64,000 bases of DNA from Aminiphilus circumscriptus DSM 16581 (GTDB taxonomy: Bacteria > Synergistota > Synergistia > Synergistales > Aminiphilaceae): contig NZ_JAFY01000002.1 in NCBI RefSeq assembly GCF_000526375.1, forward strand, positions 1,178,001 to 1,242,000, written 5' to 3'. This document shows positions 8,029 through 16,959 of this stretch, in pieces (the first letter of the stretch is position 1; the number at the start of each line of letters is the position of its first letter). Made by a program: the position numbers and the translations under genes. The notes under the pieces were generated by a model. That model was not told the DNA's origin, ran no database searches, and saw nothing but the letters and a program-made list of their open reading frames with translations.

Positions 8029-8870
8029 GACGCGGTGCCGATTTGGGCGGTGAAGGGAATAAAGCCGCGTCTTTCGAGAATCGCCGTTCCTTCCGGCGAA
8101 AGGAGTAGTTCCAGAAACGCCTCCGCCGCTTCGGGATGTTTCGCGCTTTCGGGAATCGCGGCGCCGTAGACGATGGGTTCCCCCCGCACGGTGATCGTTC
8201 CTCCCAAGGTATGGAGTTCCACCGAGGCCTTTTTGTAGAACGGGGCGTGTCGAGGATCGCCGAGGTTGATCTCCCCGGGAAGCGGGACGGTGCGGAAGCC
8301 CAGATCCACCGAGGAAGAGCGGTAGCGTATCATGTAATCGATCACGCCCGAACGGGCCATGGCGTTGATCTCGTGGGTCGGCGTCTCCGCCGGCAGGACG
8401 AGGCGCCGGGGGTTGTCCAGAATGCGCGCCGCAAGCCCGGGACGTCCGTAGTGGAGTTCGGCGAGCTGCAGCACCATGAGCGTGCGGTAGCCGCCTGGGT
8501 CCGCGTCGGGGGGCGTGGAGGCGAGGCACACCTCCGGGTCGGCGAGAAGCTCGAACCAGTTCGCCTCGTTCACCTGTTCGGCGAACCGGGAGGCGCCGGA
8601 GAAGCTCAAGACCTTTGCGTTGCAGGCGAAGCGCACGGCGCGGATCAGTTTTCCGCTTCCGCGGAGCAGATCCTCGATGTTTCGGTAGTCCGCCGTGAGA
8701 TACAGGTCGCAAGGCGATCCCCGGAGGATTTCCTCCGCCAGAGCGACGCTGCCTCCACCTCTGCCGAGAAGGGAGAGATGCGGAAACCGCTCCGCGAGAC
8801 GGTGGCGCAACTCTTCCATCACTCTGGAAAGGCTCCCCGCGTGCAGGATGTGCAGTGTCGTTTCGTGCAT
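8025..8870 (-). CDS. WtpA/ModA-like molybdate/tungstate-binding protein lacking a signal peptide
   Basis: 281 residues. It starts MHETTLHILHAGSLSRVM, where HAGSL is the characteristic first anion-contact motif of the WtpA/ModA group. ASTPPDADPGGYRTLMVLQ and MIRYRSSSVDLGFR match the second lobe. There is no signal peptide, and an in-frame TGA lies 8 codons upstream of the ATG, so no longer N-terminus is available. GAGGAGG precedes the ATG by 7 nt. It should therefore stay in the cytoplasm. It may be a sensor, buffer or chaperone for molybdate/tungstate rather than a transporter subunit; no permease gene accompanies it. Confidence 0.75.
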   Translation of the reverse strand: MHETTLHILHAGSLSRVMEELRHRLAERFPHLSLLGRGGGSVALAEEILRGSPCDLYLTADYRNIEDLLRGSGKLIRAVRFACNAKVLSFSGASRFAEQVNEANWFELLADPEVCLASTPPDADPGGYRTLMVLQLAELHYGRPGLAARILDNPRRLVLPAETPTHEINAMARSGVIDYMIRYRSSSVDLGFRTVPLPGEINLGDPRHAPFYKKASVELHTLGGTITVRGEPIVYGAAIPESAKHPEAAEAFLELLLSPEGTAILERRGFIPFTAQIGTAS

Positions 8871-9003
8871 GGCCGTGCCTCCTCGTATGCCGTGTCATGG
8901 TTTCCCCCGCTCCGTTTCTTGGCGGAACGGCTGCATTGCCATTCCGTCGGCAGAGTCGCTTCGCCGATTCGAAGACGATCCAGTCCGTAAGGAATCCCGC
9001 GTG

Positions 9004-9033
9004 TTGACAGAGTGGTGTCGCAGTGCCTAGAGT
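9004..9033 (+). promoter_or_regulatory. Promoter for the MOT1-type gene
   Basis: TTGACA (9004-9009) and TAGAGT (9028-9033) separated by 18 nt, 40 nt before the GTG start. Confidence 0.5.
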
Positions 9034-9072
9034 GGATAAAATCACGCTTCTTTCAAGCAAGGGGGAATCCCC

Positions 9073-10197
9073 GTGAAATATGGCTCCTTCGAGTTTTCCC
9101 TGCGTGAACTCGCCGGTTCCATGGGTGATTTCGGCACGCTCTTTCCTCTCGCGGTGGGGTACATGGTGACCTGTGGCCTCGATCCGTCCGGTTTTCTCGT
9201 CGTGATGGGTCTCGCCAACATCGTCACGGGTCTCGTGTACCGTCTGCCGCTTCCCGTGGAACCCATGAAGGTCCTTGCCGTGACTGCCGTGGCGGGACAC
9301 TGGCCCCCCTATCTGGTCTTCGCATCGACCTTCACCATGGGGCTCGTGTGGCTCTTCTTCGCCGCCACGGGTCTCATCGACCGCGTTGCCAAGATCACGC
9401 CTCCCTCGGTGGTGCGGGGAATCCAGGCATCCCTGGGGGTGCTCCTCGCCATGGAGGCGCTGCGCCTCATCGACGGGGACCTGCTGCTCGGCGTCGCCTC
9501 AGTTCTCGTGGTGCTCCTGCTTCGGGACAACGCCCGCGCCCCCGCGGCGCTCGTGCTCATGGGCATGGGGGTGGTCATCCTCGCCGTGCGGGGAGATCTC
9601 GCGTCCCTTCCGGGAATTCGATTCTCATTGCCCCCGTTGACGGGCTTCGCCCTGGGAGACATGTGGCATTCCCTGGTCCAGGGCGGTTTCGCCCAGATCC
9701 CCCTCACGGCCACCAACGCGGTGATCGCCACGTCCGCCCTCATCAGCGAATACTGGCCGGACCGGCGGATAAGCGAACGACGCCTTTCCCTGAACATGGG
9801 CATCATGAACTGCGTCGGGGCCTTTCTCGGCGGTTTTCCCCTCTGTTCCGGCGCGGGAGGGCTCGCGGGGCAGTACTACTTCGGCGCCAGGACGGGCGGG
9901 GCCAACATCATCGAGGGAGTGCTCGAGGTCACGCTCGGGCTCTTTCTCGGCAGTTCGCTGGCACGGCTCTTCGAGCGCTTTCCCGGCGCCATCATCGGCG
10001 CCATGATGCTCCTGGTGGGGCTCCAGCTCACCACGTCACTGGTCCTCGTGAAGCGCGACCGGCATCTGCTTCCCCTCCTCGCCACCCTTTCGGTCTCTCT
10101 GGCGACGAACATGGCCTTCGGCTTTCTCGCGGGGCTCTTCGCACACCACATCCTGCTCCCGCGCATTTCCGGCGATGAGAAAAAACCGGAACTCTGA
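9073..10197 (+). CDS. MOT1-family molybdate permease
   Basis: 374-residue polytopic membrane protein. The N-terminal ELAGSMGDFGTLFPLAVG and central PLTATNAVIATSALISEYW, GGFPLCSGAGGLAGQYYFGARTG segments are the hallmark motifs of the MOT1 (MFS_MOT1, SulP-related) molybdate transporters of plants and bacteria. The start is a GTG preceded by AAGGGGGAA. It is a single-gene unit convergent with the ssu-like operon. It is the fourth apparently independent Mo/W uptake route in 10 kb. No riboswitch precedes it. Substrate is inferred from family knowledge. Confidence 0.8.
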   Translation: MKYGSFEFSLRELAGSMGDFGTLFPLAVGYMVTCGLDPSGFLVVMGLANIVTGLVYRLPLPVEPMKVLAVTAVAGHWPPYLVFASTFTMGLVWLFFAATGLIDRVAKITPPSVVRGIQASLGVLLAMEALRLIDGDLLLGVASVLVVLLLRDNARAPAALVLMGMGVVILAVRGDLASLPGIRFSLPPLTGFALGDMWHSLVQGGFAQIPLTATNAVIATSALISEYWPDRRISERRLSLNMGIMNCVGAFLGGFPLCSGAGGLAGQYYFGARTGGANIIEGVLEVTLGLFLGSSLARLFERFPGAIIGAMMLLVGLQLTTSLVLVKRDRHLLPLLATLSVSLATNMAFGFLAGLFAHHILLPRISGDEKKPEL

Positions 10198-10219
10198 CAC
10201 GATGCCTTCCGTGTGTCAG
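10194..10219. terminator. Shared hairpin between convergent genes
   Basis: CTGACAC (10194-10200) pairs with GTGTCAG (10213-10219). The hairpin spans both stop codons of the convergent MOT1 and ssuA-like genes. No strong T-run. Confidence 0.4.
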
Positions 10220-11163
10220 GGCAGCGCGTACAGATCCTCCAGAGGCAGAGGCGCGGAAAGGATTTCCGTGTCGAGAAGAAAGGTTTGCACATGTTCGAGA
10301 TCCTCTCTGTCGGAAGGACGCAGCGTCGGATCGTAGTCAGAGCGTTCCGCCTGAGACCGGAGGGCTTCAATGGAAAGCCCCGTCTCTTCCGATGCCAGAC
10401 GAAATGCCTCCTCGGGGTGCTCCCGCAGAAACGCCACTGCCTCCGCACGGACCTCGAGAAGACGCCGAATCAGATCGGGGTGTTTTCGAGCGAAGTCTCC
10501 GGTGGTCACGAGATAGGTGATTCCCCCGATCTTTCCCTCTCCGTTCGCGAGAATACGGGCTCCCGCCGCGGCTGCCCGATCCGCTGCCGTGCCTCCCAGA
10601 GCCGCCGCATCCGTTTTGCCGCCGAGAAGGACCGTCAGTACTTCGGGTTGCGCCAGGGAAAGCAGTGTTACCGTGGACGGCTCGATTCCCTCCTGACGAA
10701 GAGCCTCATGCAAGAGCTGATGCGGCAGAGTTCCCTTGGGACATGCCACGGTTTTTCCGGCCAGATCCGCCACGGTGCGGATCTCCGGTGCGGTGGTGAA
10801 CAATGCGAATGTCTTGGGCGAGCGGGCACTGACGCCGACGATCCGGAGATCGAGTCCCGCGGCCGCGGCAGGCAGCAGGAGCGTGCCTCCCAGGGAATTG
10901 GCGAGGTCGATGGATCCGGAGGCCAATGCCTGAATCTGCAGCGGTCCCGCGTCGATCCGCCGGAGTGTCACGGTGACGTCTTCCCGGGCGAAGGCTTTTC
11001 CCAGAAGGCCGAGCCGCACTTCCAGAATGGCCGGAATGTTCAACATCGCTTTCACATAGGGAATGGAGAGCGTGCGTGCCGTTGCGGCTCCACTCGAGAC
11101 GGTGCCCGTGAAAAAGAGGACGAGCAGGGCGGAGAGCAGGGAGCGTGCGCATCGCGTGCGCAT
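10216..11163 (-). CDS. SsuA/NMT1-type ABC transporter substrate-binding protein
   Basis: 315-residue secreted protein (signal peptide to about SSGAATA). Its fold motifs (LGLLGKAFAREDVTVTLRRIDAGPLQIQALASGSIDLANSLGG) identify the aliphatic sulfonate/taurine/nitrate/NMT1 binding-protein group. The ATG at 11163 is chosen because AAGGAGG lies 8 nt upstream; the frame is open for 6 more codons. It is the last gene of an ssuC-ssuB-ssuA operon on the minus strand. The ligand (sulfonate, thiamin precursor, or an oxyanion given the neighbourhood) cannot be decided. Confidence 0.8.
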   Translation of the reverse strand: MRTRCARSLLSALLVLFFTGTVSSGAATARTLSIPYVKAMLNIPAILEVRLGLLGKAFAREDVTVTLRRIDAGPLQIQALASGSIDLANSLGGTLLLPAAAAGLDLRIVGVSARSPKTFALFTTAPEIRTVADLAGKTVACPKGTLPHQLLHEALRQEGIEPSTVTLLSLAQPEVLTVLLGGKTDAAALGGTAADRAAAAGARILANGEGKIGGITYLVTTGDFARKHPDLIRRLLEVRAEAVAFLREHPEEAFRLASEETGLSIEALRSQAERSDYDPTLRPSDREDLEHVQTFLLDTEILSAPLPLEDLYALP

Positions 11164-11177
11164 GGCGAAGACCTCCT

Positions 11178-11936
11178 TCAACGATGTTCGGCGAGAGGTG
11201 CCTTGCCGACGATGGCTTCCAGGACCCGACGACGCAGAGGCAGAAACTCGGGGCAGCCCGTCTCCCTCGGCCGGGGAAGGGCGATGTCCAGGTGGTCCGC
11301 GATGCGGCCGGCATCGAGGACCACGATGGTTTCTCCCAGGGCCAGAGCTTCTTCCACATCGTGCGTGACGAAGAGGAAGGTCTTGCCGGTCCTTTGATGG
11401 AGCGCTGTGATCTCGTCCTGGAGACGACGGCGGGTGAAAGAGTCCAGGGCACCGAACGGCTCGTCCATGAGCACCACCTCCGGATCGAGGGCGAGGGTCC
11501 GCCCCAGGGCGATGCGTTGCGCCATGCCGCCCGAGATCTGGTCCGGGTAGGCGTCGCGGAATGCCTCAAGCCCGAGCAGCGCCAGAATCGACGCCGTTCG
11601 GTCGGCGATGGTCGCTTTGTCGAGGCGTCCCTTCAGGGCGAAAGCCACGTTTTCCCCCGCCGTGAGCCACGGCATGAGGCGGGGTTCCTGAAAGACGAAC
11701 CCCACGGCGGAACGACCCCGGACCGAGATCTCCTCCGGAAGGAGGATACGCCCTTCCGTGGGTTTCTTCAATCCTGCGAGAAGGCGAAGAAGGGTAGTCT
11801 TTCCGGAACCGCTTCTGCCGAGCACGACGGTGAAACTTCCCTTCGGAAGAAAGAGAGAAAGGCCGTCGAGAGCGCTGACGGTTTCCTTCCCGAGGGGATA
11901 TTTTTTTGTGATGCCCTGGAGGCTAATTCCTTCCGT
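11178..11936 (-). CDS. SsuB-type ABC transporter ATPase with no canonical start codon
   Basis: ATPase of the nitrate/sulfonate class: Walker A GRSGSGKTT, signature ISGGMAQR, Walker B VVLMDEPFGALD, and switch VTHDVEEAL. The homologous N-terminus (ISLQGITKKYPLGKETVSALDGLSLFLPKG) extends well upstream of the first GTG at 11825, yet no ATG, GTG or TTG is in frame there. Likely non-standard starts are ACG at 11936 (8 nt after GGAAAGGAGG) or ATT at 11927, which overlaps the permease stop. A sequencing error is also possible. The start given is a best guess. Confidence 0.75.
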   Translation of the reverse strand, partial: TEGISLQGITKKYPLGKETVSALDGLSLFLPKGSFTVVLGRSGSGKTTLLRLLAGLKKPTEGRILLPEEISVRGRSAVGFVFQEPRLMPWLTAGENVAFALKGRLDKATIADRTASILALLGLEAFRDAYPDQISGGMAQRIALGRTLALDPEVVLMDEPFGALDSFTRRRLQDEITALHQRTGKTFLFVTHDVEEALALGETIVVLDAGRIADHLDIALPRPRETGCPEFLPLRRRVLEAIVGKAPLAEHR

Positions 11937-12759
11937 GGCCGTCGCCTCCTTTCCAGGGAACGAGGTGTTTGGCCAGACGGAAGAAAAGGTCGTCCACCAG
12001 AGCTCCGAGAAAACCCATGGTGACGATGGCCACGACGATGATGTCCGACCGGGAGAGCCCCTGGGCGTCGTGAATGAGATAGCCGAGCCCCGACGAGGCG
12101 GCGATGAGCTCGGCGCCGATGAGGGCGCGCCAACTGTACCCGAGCCCCAGCCGAAGTCCCGTCAGGATCGACGGAAGCGCCCAGGGAAGACGGATGCGCC
12201 GGAGACGTTCTCCCTCGGAGAGGCCGAGGCTGATTCCCACTTCGATGAGATTTTCGTCGCAGCGGCGAATGCCGTCCACGGTGTTGAGGAGGACGGGAAA
12301 GAACGCGGCCAGGACGATGATGGCCGTCTTGGACGCTTCTCCGATGCCGAACCAGAGAAGCAGCAGAGGCAGGAGCGCGAGAGGCGGAATGTGACGTAGA
12401 AATTCGAGTGTTCCGTTGACGAACCGTCCGAGGCGCGGCCGGAGCCCCAAAAGAACGCCGAGAGGAAGGGCCGTCAGGCAGGAGAGGGCGAAGCCCCAGG
12501 AAACGCGCAGGCTGCTGGCGCCGATATGACGCGGGAGATCACCGTTCCGGATCAGCGTGACCGCGGTTCTTCCCACGGAGGCGGGAGAGGGGAGGAGAAA
12601 GACGTTCCAAAGTTCCAGGGCACTTCCGATCCACCAAAAACCGAGGATGACGAGAGGAAAAAGCAGCCCTTCAATCGGACGACCGGAAGAGCACGGAGCC
12701 GAATGCGTCCGTTCGACGTCGGCGGAGGCTGATTGCTGTGTTTTCTCCATTTCGGTCAT
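11923..12759 (-). CDS. SsuC-type ABC transporter permease
   Basis: 278-residue permease with about six transmembrane helices, an N-terminal hydrophilic tail, and the EAA loop EVGISLGLSEGERLRRIRLPWALPSILTGLRLGLGYSW typical of SsuC/TauC permeases. ATG at 12759, with AAGGAA about 11 nt upstream. It is the first gene of the three-gene operon and starts downstream of the large hydrogenase-operon hairpin. No clear promoter was found in the 100 nt before it. Confidence 0.8.
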   Translation of the reverse strand: MTEMEKTQQSASADVERTHSAPCSSGRPIEGLLFPLVILGFWWIGSALELWNVFLLPSPASVGRTAVTLIRNGDLPRHIGASSLRVSWGFALSCLTALPLGVLLGLRPRLGRFVNGTLEFLRHIPPLALLPLLLLWFGIGEASKTAIIVLAAFFPVLLNTVDGIRRCDENLIEVGISLGLSEGERLRRIRLPWALPSILTGLRLGLGYSWRALIGAELIAASSGLGYLIHDAQGLSRSDIIVVAIVTMGFLGALVDDLFFRLAKHLVPWKGGDGHGRN

Positions 12760-12863
12760 GACGACTGTTTCCTTACCGCAGAGAACATGCCGTGTCTGAT
12801 AGAGCCTGCATTTGCCTTCGCTCTCATTCTCCCGGGTTTTCTCCGTGTTTTCGATGATGTCTT

Positions 12864-12912
12864 GCCGACCCTCTCCGGTCTCGCCGAAAAGGCGAGACCG
12901 GAGAGGGTCGGC
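12864..12912 (-). terminator. 22-bp perfect hairpin ending the hydrogenase operon
   Basis: Positions 12864-12885 and 12891-12912 are perfect reverse complements, with loop GAAAA. It begins 17 nt after the hydA stop. There is no strong T-run, so it may act as a transcript-stabilising 3' structure as well as a terminator. Confidence 0.65.
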
Positions 12913-12929
12913 ATTCTGCGTTCTGTCGA

Positions 12930-14699
12930 TCAGATTCCGTGACGTTTGAAATAGTGCGTGTGCAGGAGATGGTGAGACTTCTCTCCCAGCGGTTTGCCCA
13001 GAAATTCCTCGTAGAGGCGGATGATGTCCGGGTTCTCGTGGGATTTGCGGCGCGGTTTGCCGAGGTCCTCCCGGTAGAGTGCCTCGGCGCGTTTGCGGAC
13101 GATCTCCATGTGTCCGTGGTGATAGGGCTGTCCGCCGCCGCCCACGCAGCCGCCGGGGCAGGCCATGATCTCGATGGCATGGAAGGGCGCGACACTTCCC
13201 GAGCGGACCGCGTCGAGGAGCTTGCGCGCATTGCCAAGGCCGTGGGCGATGCCGATGTGGAGTGCCAGATCGCCCACCTGGAGCGTCGCCTCCCGGCATC
13301 CGTCAAAGCCACGGAGCTGGGCGAAGTCCACGTTTGCGAGGGCCTTTCCGGTGGCCCATTCCACGGCGCTCCGTACGGCGGCTTCGATGACGCCTCCCGT
13401 CGTGCCGAAGATGACCGCCGCACCGGTGGATTCACCCAGAGGTTTGTCGAAATCCTCGTCGGGAAGTCCCTGGAAATCGATGTTCGCCCTCTGGATCAGG
13501 TGCGCCAGCTCTCGGGTGGAGATGGACATGTCCACGTCGGCGATGCCGCCGGAGGAGAATTCCTCCCGGGAACATTCGTATTTCTTCGCCAGACAGGGCA
13601 TGACGGAGACGACCACCAGTTTCTCCTTGGGAACGCCGATTTTCTCGGCGAAATAGGTCTTGGCGATGGCGCCGAACATCTGCTGGGGTGATTTCGCCGT
13701 GGAGGGAACGTCGAGCAGATCGGGATAGCGGTGCTCGAAGAATTTGACCCAGGCGGGGCAGCAGGAGGTGAGGATCGGCAGGCGGACCGACGTGTCTCCC
13801 TGCAGATGCCGGGTGAGACGATCCAGGAATTCGCTGGCCTCCTCCATGATGGTGAGGTCGGCGGCGAAGTCCGTGTCGAAGACATAGTCGAAGCCCATGG
13901 CCCGCAGCGCAGCCACCATCTTTCCCGTCACGAGCGTTCCGGGAGGCATGCCGAAGGGTTCGCCGAGGGCCGCCCGCACCGCCGGGGCGGTCTGGACCAC
14001 CACGACCTTGTCCGGATCGGCGAGGGCCTCGATGACCTTCCATGAATAGTCCCGCTCCACCAGCGCTCCCGTGGGGCACACGGCGGTGCACTGGCCGCAG
14101 AACGTGCAGACCGATTCCTCCAGAGGCATCTCGAAGGCGGGGGCCACCACGGCCTTAAAGCCTCTGTTCACTCCGGACAGGACTCCCACGGTCTGGACGT
14201 CGTTGCACATGGTCTCACAGCGACGGCAGAGAACGCACTTGTCCATGTCCCGGATCAGCGCGGGAGAGATGTCTCGGGCGTAGTGGCTCTGCTCGCCTCC
14301 GTCGAAACGGTTTTCCCGAAGGCAGAAACGTTCCGCGAGTTCCTGGAGTTCGCAATTGCCGCTCTTGGCGCAGATGAGGCAGTCCTTCGGATGGTCCGAC
14401 AGGAGCAGTTCGAGAACCGTCTTGCGCGCATTGAGGACCCTGATCGTGTTGGTGCGGACCTCCATCCCCTCGTCCGCGGGAGTGGCGCAGGCGGGAGCGA
14501 GGTTGCGCCGTCCCTTGACCTCCACAACGCAGATGCGGCACGAGGCGGATTTGTTCACCATGGGCGTTCCCTCGAGGTTCAAGTGACAGAGGGTCGGCAC
14601 GTCGATGTCGAGCTTGCGGGCCGCGTCCAGGATCGTCGATCCCTTGGGGACCTCCACGTTTTTTCCGTCTATTTTCAGATGCACTATCGATTCCGGCAT
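12930..14699 (-). CDS. hydA: [FeFe]-hydrogenase catalytic subunit HydA (multi-subunit, NAD-linked type)
   Basis: 589 residues. Cluster ligands in order: [2Fe-2S] Cys38, 54, 57, 71; His103-Cys107-110-116; two CxxCxxCxxxC [4Fe-4S] sets at about 155-165 and 198-208; then the H-cluster motifs TSCCPAW (311-317), MPCLAKKYE (367-375) and ACPGGCVGGGGQP (513-525). All canonical H-cluster cysteines are present. It is cytoplasmic (no signal peptide). With HydB and HydC it probably forms an electron-bifurcating or NADH-linked enzyme that disposes of reducing equivalents from amino-acid fermentation as H2. The ATG at 14699 has GGAGGAG upstream. Maturation genes lie 18-23 kb away at 35-40 kb. Confidence 0.92.
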   Translation of the reverse strand: MPESIVHLKIDGKNVEVPKGSTILDAARKLDIDVPTLCHLNLEGTPMVNKSASCRICVVEVKGRRNLAPACATPADEGMEVRTNTIRVLNARKTVLELLLSDHPKDCLICAKSGNCELQELAERFCLRENRFDGGEQSHYARDISPALIRDMDKCVLCRRCETMCNDVQTVGVLSGVNRGFKAVVAPAFEMPLEESVCTFCGQCTAVCPTGALVERDYSWKVIEALADPDKVVVVQTAPAVRAALGEPFGMPPGTLVTGKMVAALRAMGFDYVFDTDFAADLTIMEEASEFLDRLTRHLQGDTSVRLPILTSCCPAWVKFFEHRYPDLLDVPSTAKSPQQMFGAIAKTYFAEKIGVPKEKLVVVSVMPCLAKKYECSREEFSSGGIADVDMSISTRELAHLIQRANIDFQGLPDEDFDKPLGESTGAAVIFGTTGGVIEAAVRSAVEWATGKALANVDFAQLRGFDGCREATLQVGDLALHIGIAHGLGNARKLLDAVRSGSVAPFHAIEIMACPGGCVGGGGQPYHHGHMEIVRKRAEALYREDLGKPRRKSHENPDIIRLYEEFLGKPLGEKSHHLLHTHYFKRHGI

Positions 14700-14718
14700 T
14701 CTACGACTCCTCCGATCT

Positions 14719-16512
14719 TCACTTCTTGACGATGGCATCGAACTTGCAGGTCGATGCGCAGGCGCCGCACTTGATGCACGTTTCCTGATCGATCAGGTGA
14801 GGTTCCCGCACCTTGCCCGTGATGGCTCCCACGGGGCAGACCCGTGTGCAGAGCGTGCAGCCCTTGCATTTTTCGGGATCGATGACGAAGGAGAGCAGCG
14901 CCTTGCATTTCCCCGAAGGGCAGCGTTTCTCCCGGACATGGGCCTCGTATTCGTCCCAGAAGTTGTCCAGCGTGGAGAGCACCGGGTTCGGCGCGGTCTG
15001 TCCGAGGCCGCAGAGGGACGTGTCCTTGATGGTCTGCGCAAGAGAGCGGAGAAGGGTGAGGTCCTCTTCAGTGCCGTGTCCCTGGGTGATCTTCTCGAGA
15101 ATTTCATGGAGACGCTTGTTGCCCACGCGGCAGGGGGTGCACTTGCCGCAGGACTCGTCCACCGTGAACTCCAGGTAGAACTTGGCTACCGAGACCATGC
15201 AGTTGTCCTCGTCCAGGACGATCATGCCGCCGGAGCCCATCATGGAGCCCGCCGCGATAAGGTTGTCGAAGTCGATGGGCGTGTCCAGGTGCTTGCTCGT
15301 GAGACATCCTCCCGAGGGACCTCCGGTCTGGACCGCCTTGAATTTTTTGCCGTCCCGGATGCCTCCGCCGATGTCGAAGATGACCTCCCGAAGCGTGGTG
15401 CCCATGGGCACTTCCACGAGCCCCACGTTGTTCACCTTTCCCGCCAGAGCGAAGACCTTGGTCCCCTTGGATTTCTCGGTTCCGATGGAAGCGAACCAGT
15501 CGGCTCCCTTGGTGAGGATCACCGGTACATTGGCGAAGGTCTCCACGTTGTTCACGTTCGAGGGTTTGCCCCAGAATCCCTTTTCGGCGGGGAAGGGCGG
15601 CTTGCTCGTCGGCTCGCCCCGTTCGCCCTCCAAAGAACGGATCAGGGCCGTCTCTTCGCCGCAGACGAAGGCTCCCGCACCGTAGCGGAGTTCGATGTCG
15701 AAGGAAAATCCTGTTCCGAGAATGTCCTCTCCGAGAAGGCCCGTCGCGCGGGCGTCGTCGATGGCTTTGCGGAGGCGTTTCACCGCGAGGGGATATTCCG
15801 CACGGATGTAGACCATGCCTTTTTGTGCGCCGATGGCGTAGCCGCAGATGGCCATGGCCTCCACCACCGAGTGGGGGTCTCCTTCGAGAATGGAGCGGTC
15901 CATGAATGCACCGGGGTCGCCCTCGTCGGCATTGCAGATGACGTACTTCGTTCCCCCCCGCTGTTTCGCCGCGAAATCCCACTTGAGTCCCGTGGGAAAA
16001 CCGCCGCCGCCCCGACCGCGGAGGCCGGATTTTTTCATCTCTTCCACGACGTCCTTGGGCGTCATCTCCGAGAGTGCCTTGCCGAGGGCCTGGTAGCCTC
16101 CCTGGGCGATGTACTCGTTGATGTTCTCCGGGTCGATGAAGCCGCAGTTCCGCAGGGCGATGCGCATCTGTTTCTTGTAGAAGCCCATGTGCTTGGAATC
16201 GGCGATATGCTCTTCCGTCTTGGGATCCACGTAGAGCAGGCGATGCACCTTGCGTCCCTTGAGAACGTGCTCGTCCACGATTTCCTGGGCGTCCTCGGGG
16301 CGGACCTGGACGTAGAAGGTATTGTCCGGCGCCACCTTGACGATGGGACCTTTTTCACAAAAGCCGAAGCATCCCGACAGGACCACCTTCACCTCGTCCT
16401 GCAGATTGCGGTTTTTCAGCGCGGTTTTCAGGCTCTCCACGATCCGGTCGCTCTGGGAGGAGATGCAGCCGGTACCGCAGCAGACCAGGAGGTGCATTTT
16501 GATTTCCGGCAT
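14719..16512 (-). CDS. hydB: Hydrogenase diaphorase subunit HydB (NuoF-like)
   Basis: 597 residues. An N-terminal thioredoxin-like [2Fe-2S] domain (CCGTGC, GCFGFC) is followed by the NuoF FMN/NADH core (GRGGGGFPTGLKW, NADEGDPGAF), the NuoF [4Fe-4S] motif (CGKCTPCRVG), and a C-terminal pair of ferredoxin clusters (CKGCTLCTRVCP, CIKCGACASTC). It oxidises or reduces NAD(H) and passes electrons to HydA. Two starts are possible: ATG 16512 (AGGAG upstream, chosen) or ATG 16548, which overlaps the previous stop as ATGA. hydA follows after 19 nt. Confidence 0.9.
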   Translation of the reverse strand: MPEIKMHLLVCCGTGCISSQSDRIVESLKTALKNRNLQDEVKVVLSGCFGFCEKGPIVKVAPDNTFYVQVRPEDAQEIVDEHVLKGRKVHRLLYVDPKTEEHIADSKHMGFYKKQMRIALRNCGFIDPENINEYIAQGGYQALGKALSEMTPKDVVEEMKKSGLRGRGGGGFPTGLKWDFAAKQRGGTKYVICNADEGDPGAFMDRSILEGDPHSVVEAMAICGYAIGAQKGMVYIRAEYPLAVKRLRKAIDDARATGLLGEDILGTGFSFDIELRYGAGAFVCGEETALIRSLEGERGEPTSKPPFPAEKGFWGKPSNVNNVETFANVPVILTKGADWFASIGTEKSKGTKVFALAGKVNNVGLVEVPMGTTLREVIFDIGGGIRDGKKFKAVQTGGPSGGCLTSKHLDTPIDFDNLIAAGSMMGSGGMIVLDEDNCMVSVAKFYLEFTVDESCGKCTPCRVGNKRLHEILEKITQGHGTEEDLTLLRSLAQTIKDTSLCGLGQTAPNPVLSTLDNFWDEYEAHVREKRCPSGKCKALLSFVIDPEKCKGCTLCTRVCPVGAITGKVREPHLIDQETCIKCGACASTCKFDAIVKK

Positions 16513-16544
16513 GGGTTGTGGTTCTCCTTTCGCGTCCGTCCGAC

Positions 16545-16943
16545 TCATTCGTGGATGGTCCGGTAGGCCGTGGGAATGATCCCGTCCACCATTTCGCCGC
16601 GGAGAATGTAGCTGTCAAGGATTTCCCGGATGCGGTCGCCCTTGACATTGCCATAGACGACGGGCTCTTCTCCCGGGCGCGTGATCTCCACGGTGGGTTC
16701 CGAGTGACAGTAGCCCATGCATCCCGTCTGGGTGAAGACGATCTCCGTCAGTCCCCGCTCTTTCGCAAGGCGCATGAACTCCGCAAGCGTCTCCCGTGCC
16801 CCGGAGGCGATGCCGCAGGTGGACATGCTGACCTTCACCTGCACGAGCCGTTCGATGTTCTGCCCTTTTTCGCGAAGATCCGTGGCGCTGGTGAGTTCTT
16901 TCTGAAGCTTTCTGAGAGCATCGAGGGATTGGATTTTTGACAT
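16545..16943 (-). CDS. Thioredoxin-like [2Fe-2S] ferredoxin of the hydrogenase operon
   Basis: 132 residues with the thioredoxin-like ferredoxin pattern: VKVSMSTCGIASGA (first Cys), then TQTGCMGYCHSEP (last two Cys) and EPVVYGNV near the C-terminus. Similar small subunits sit between hydC and hydB in many clostridial and Thermotoga-like bifurcating hydrogenase operons, and duplicate the N-terminal domain of HydB. The ATG at 16943 has GGAGG 8 nt upstream. It probably relays electrons within the complex. Confidence 0.85.
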   Translation of the reverse strand: MSKIQSLDALRKLQKELTSATDLREKGQNIERLVQVKVSMSTCGIASGARETLAEFMRLAKERGLTEIVFTQTGCMGYCHSEPTVEITRPGEEPVVYGNVKGDRIREILDSYILRGEMVDGIIPTAYRTIHE

Positions 16944-16959
16944 GATGTTCACCTCCGGA

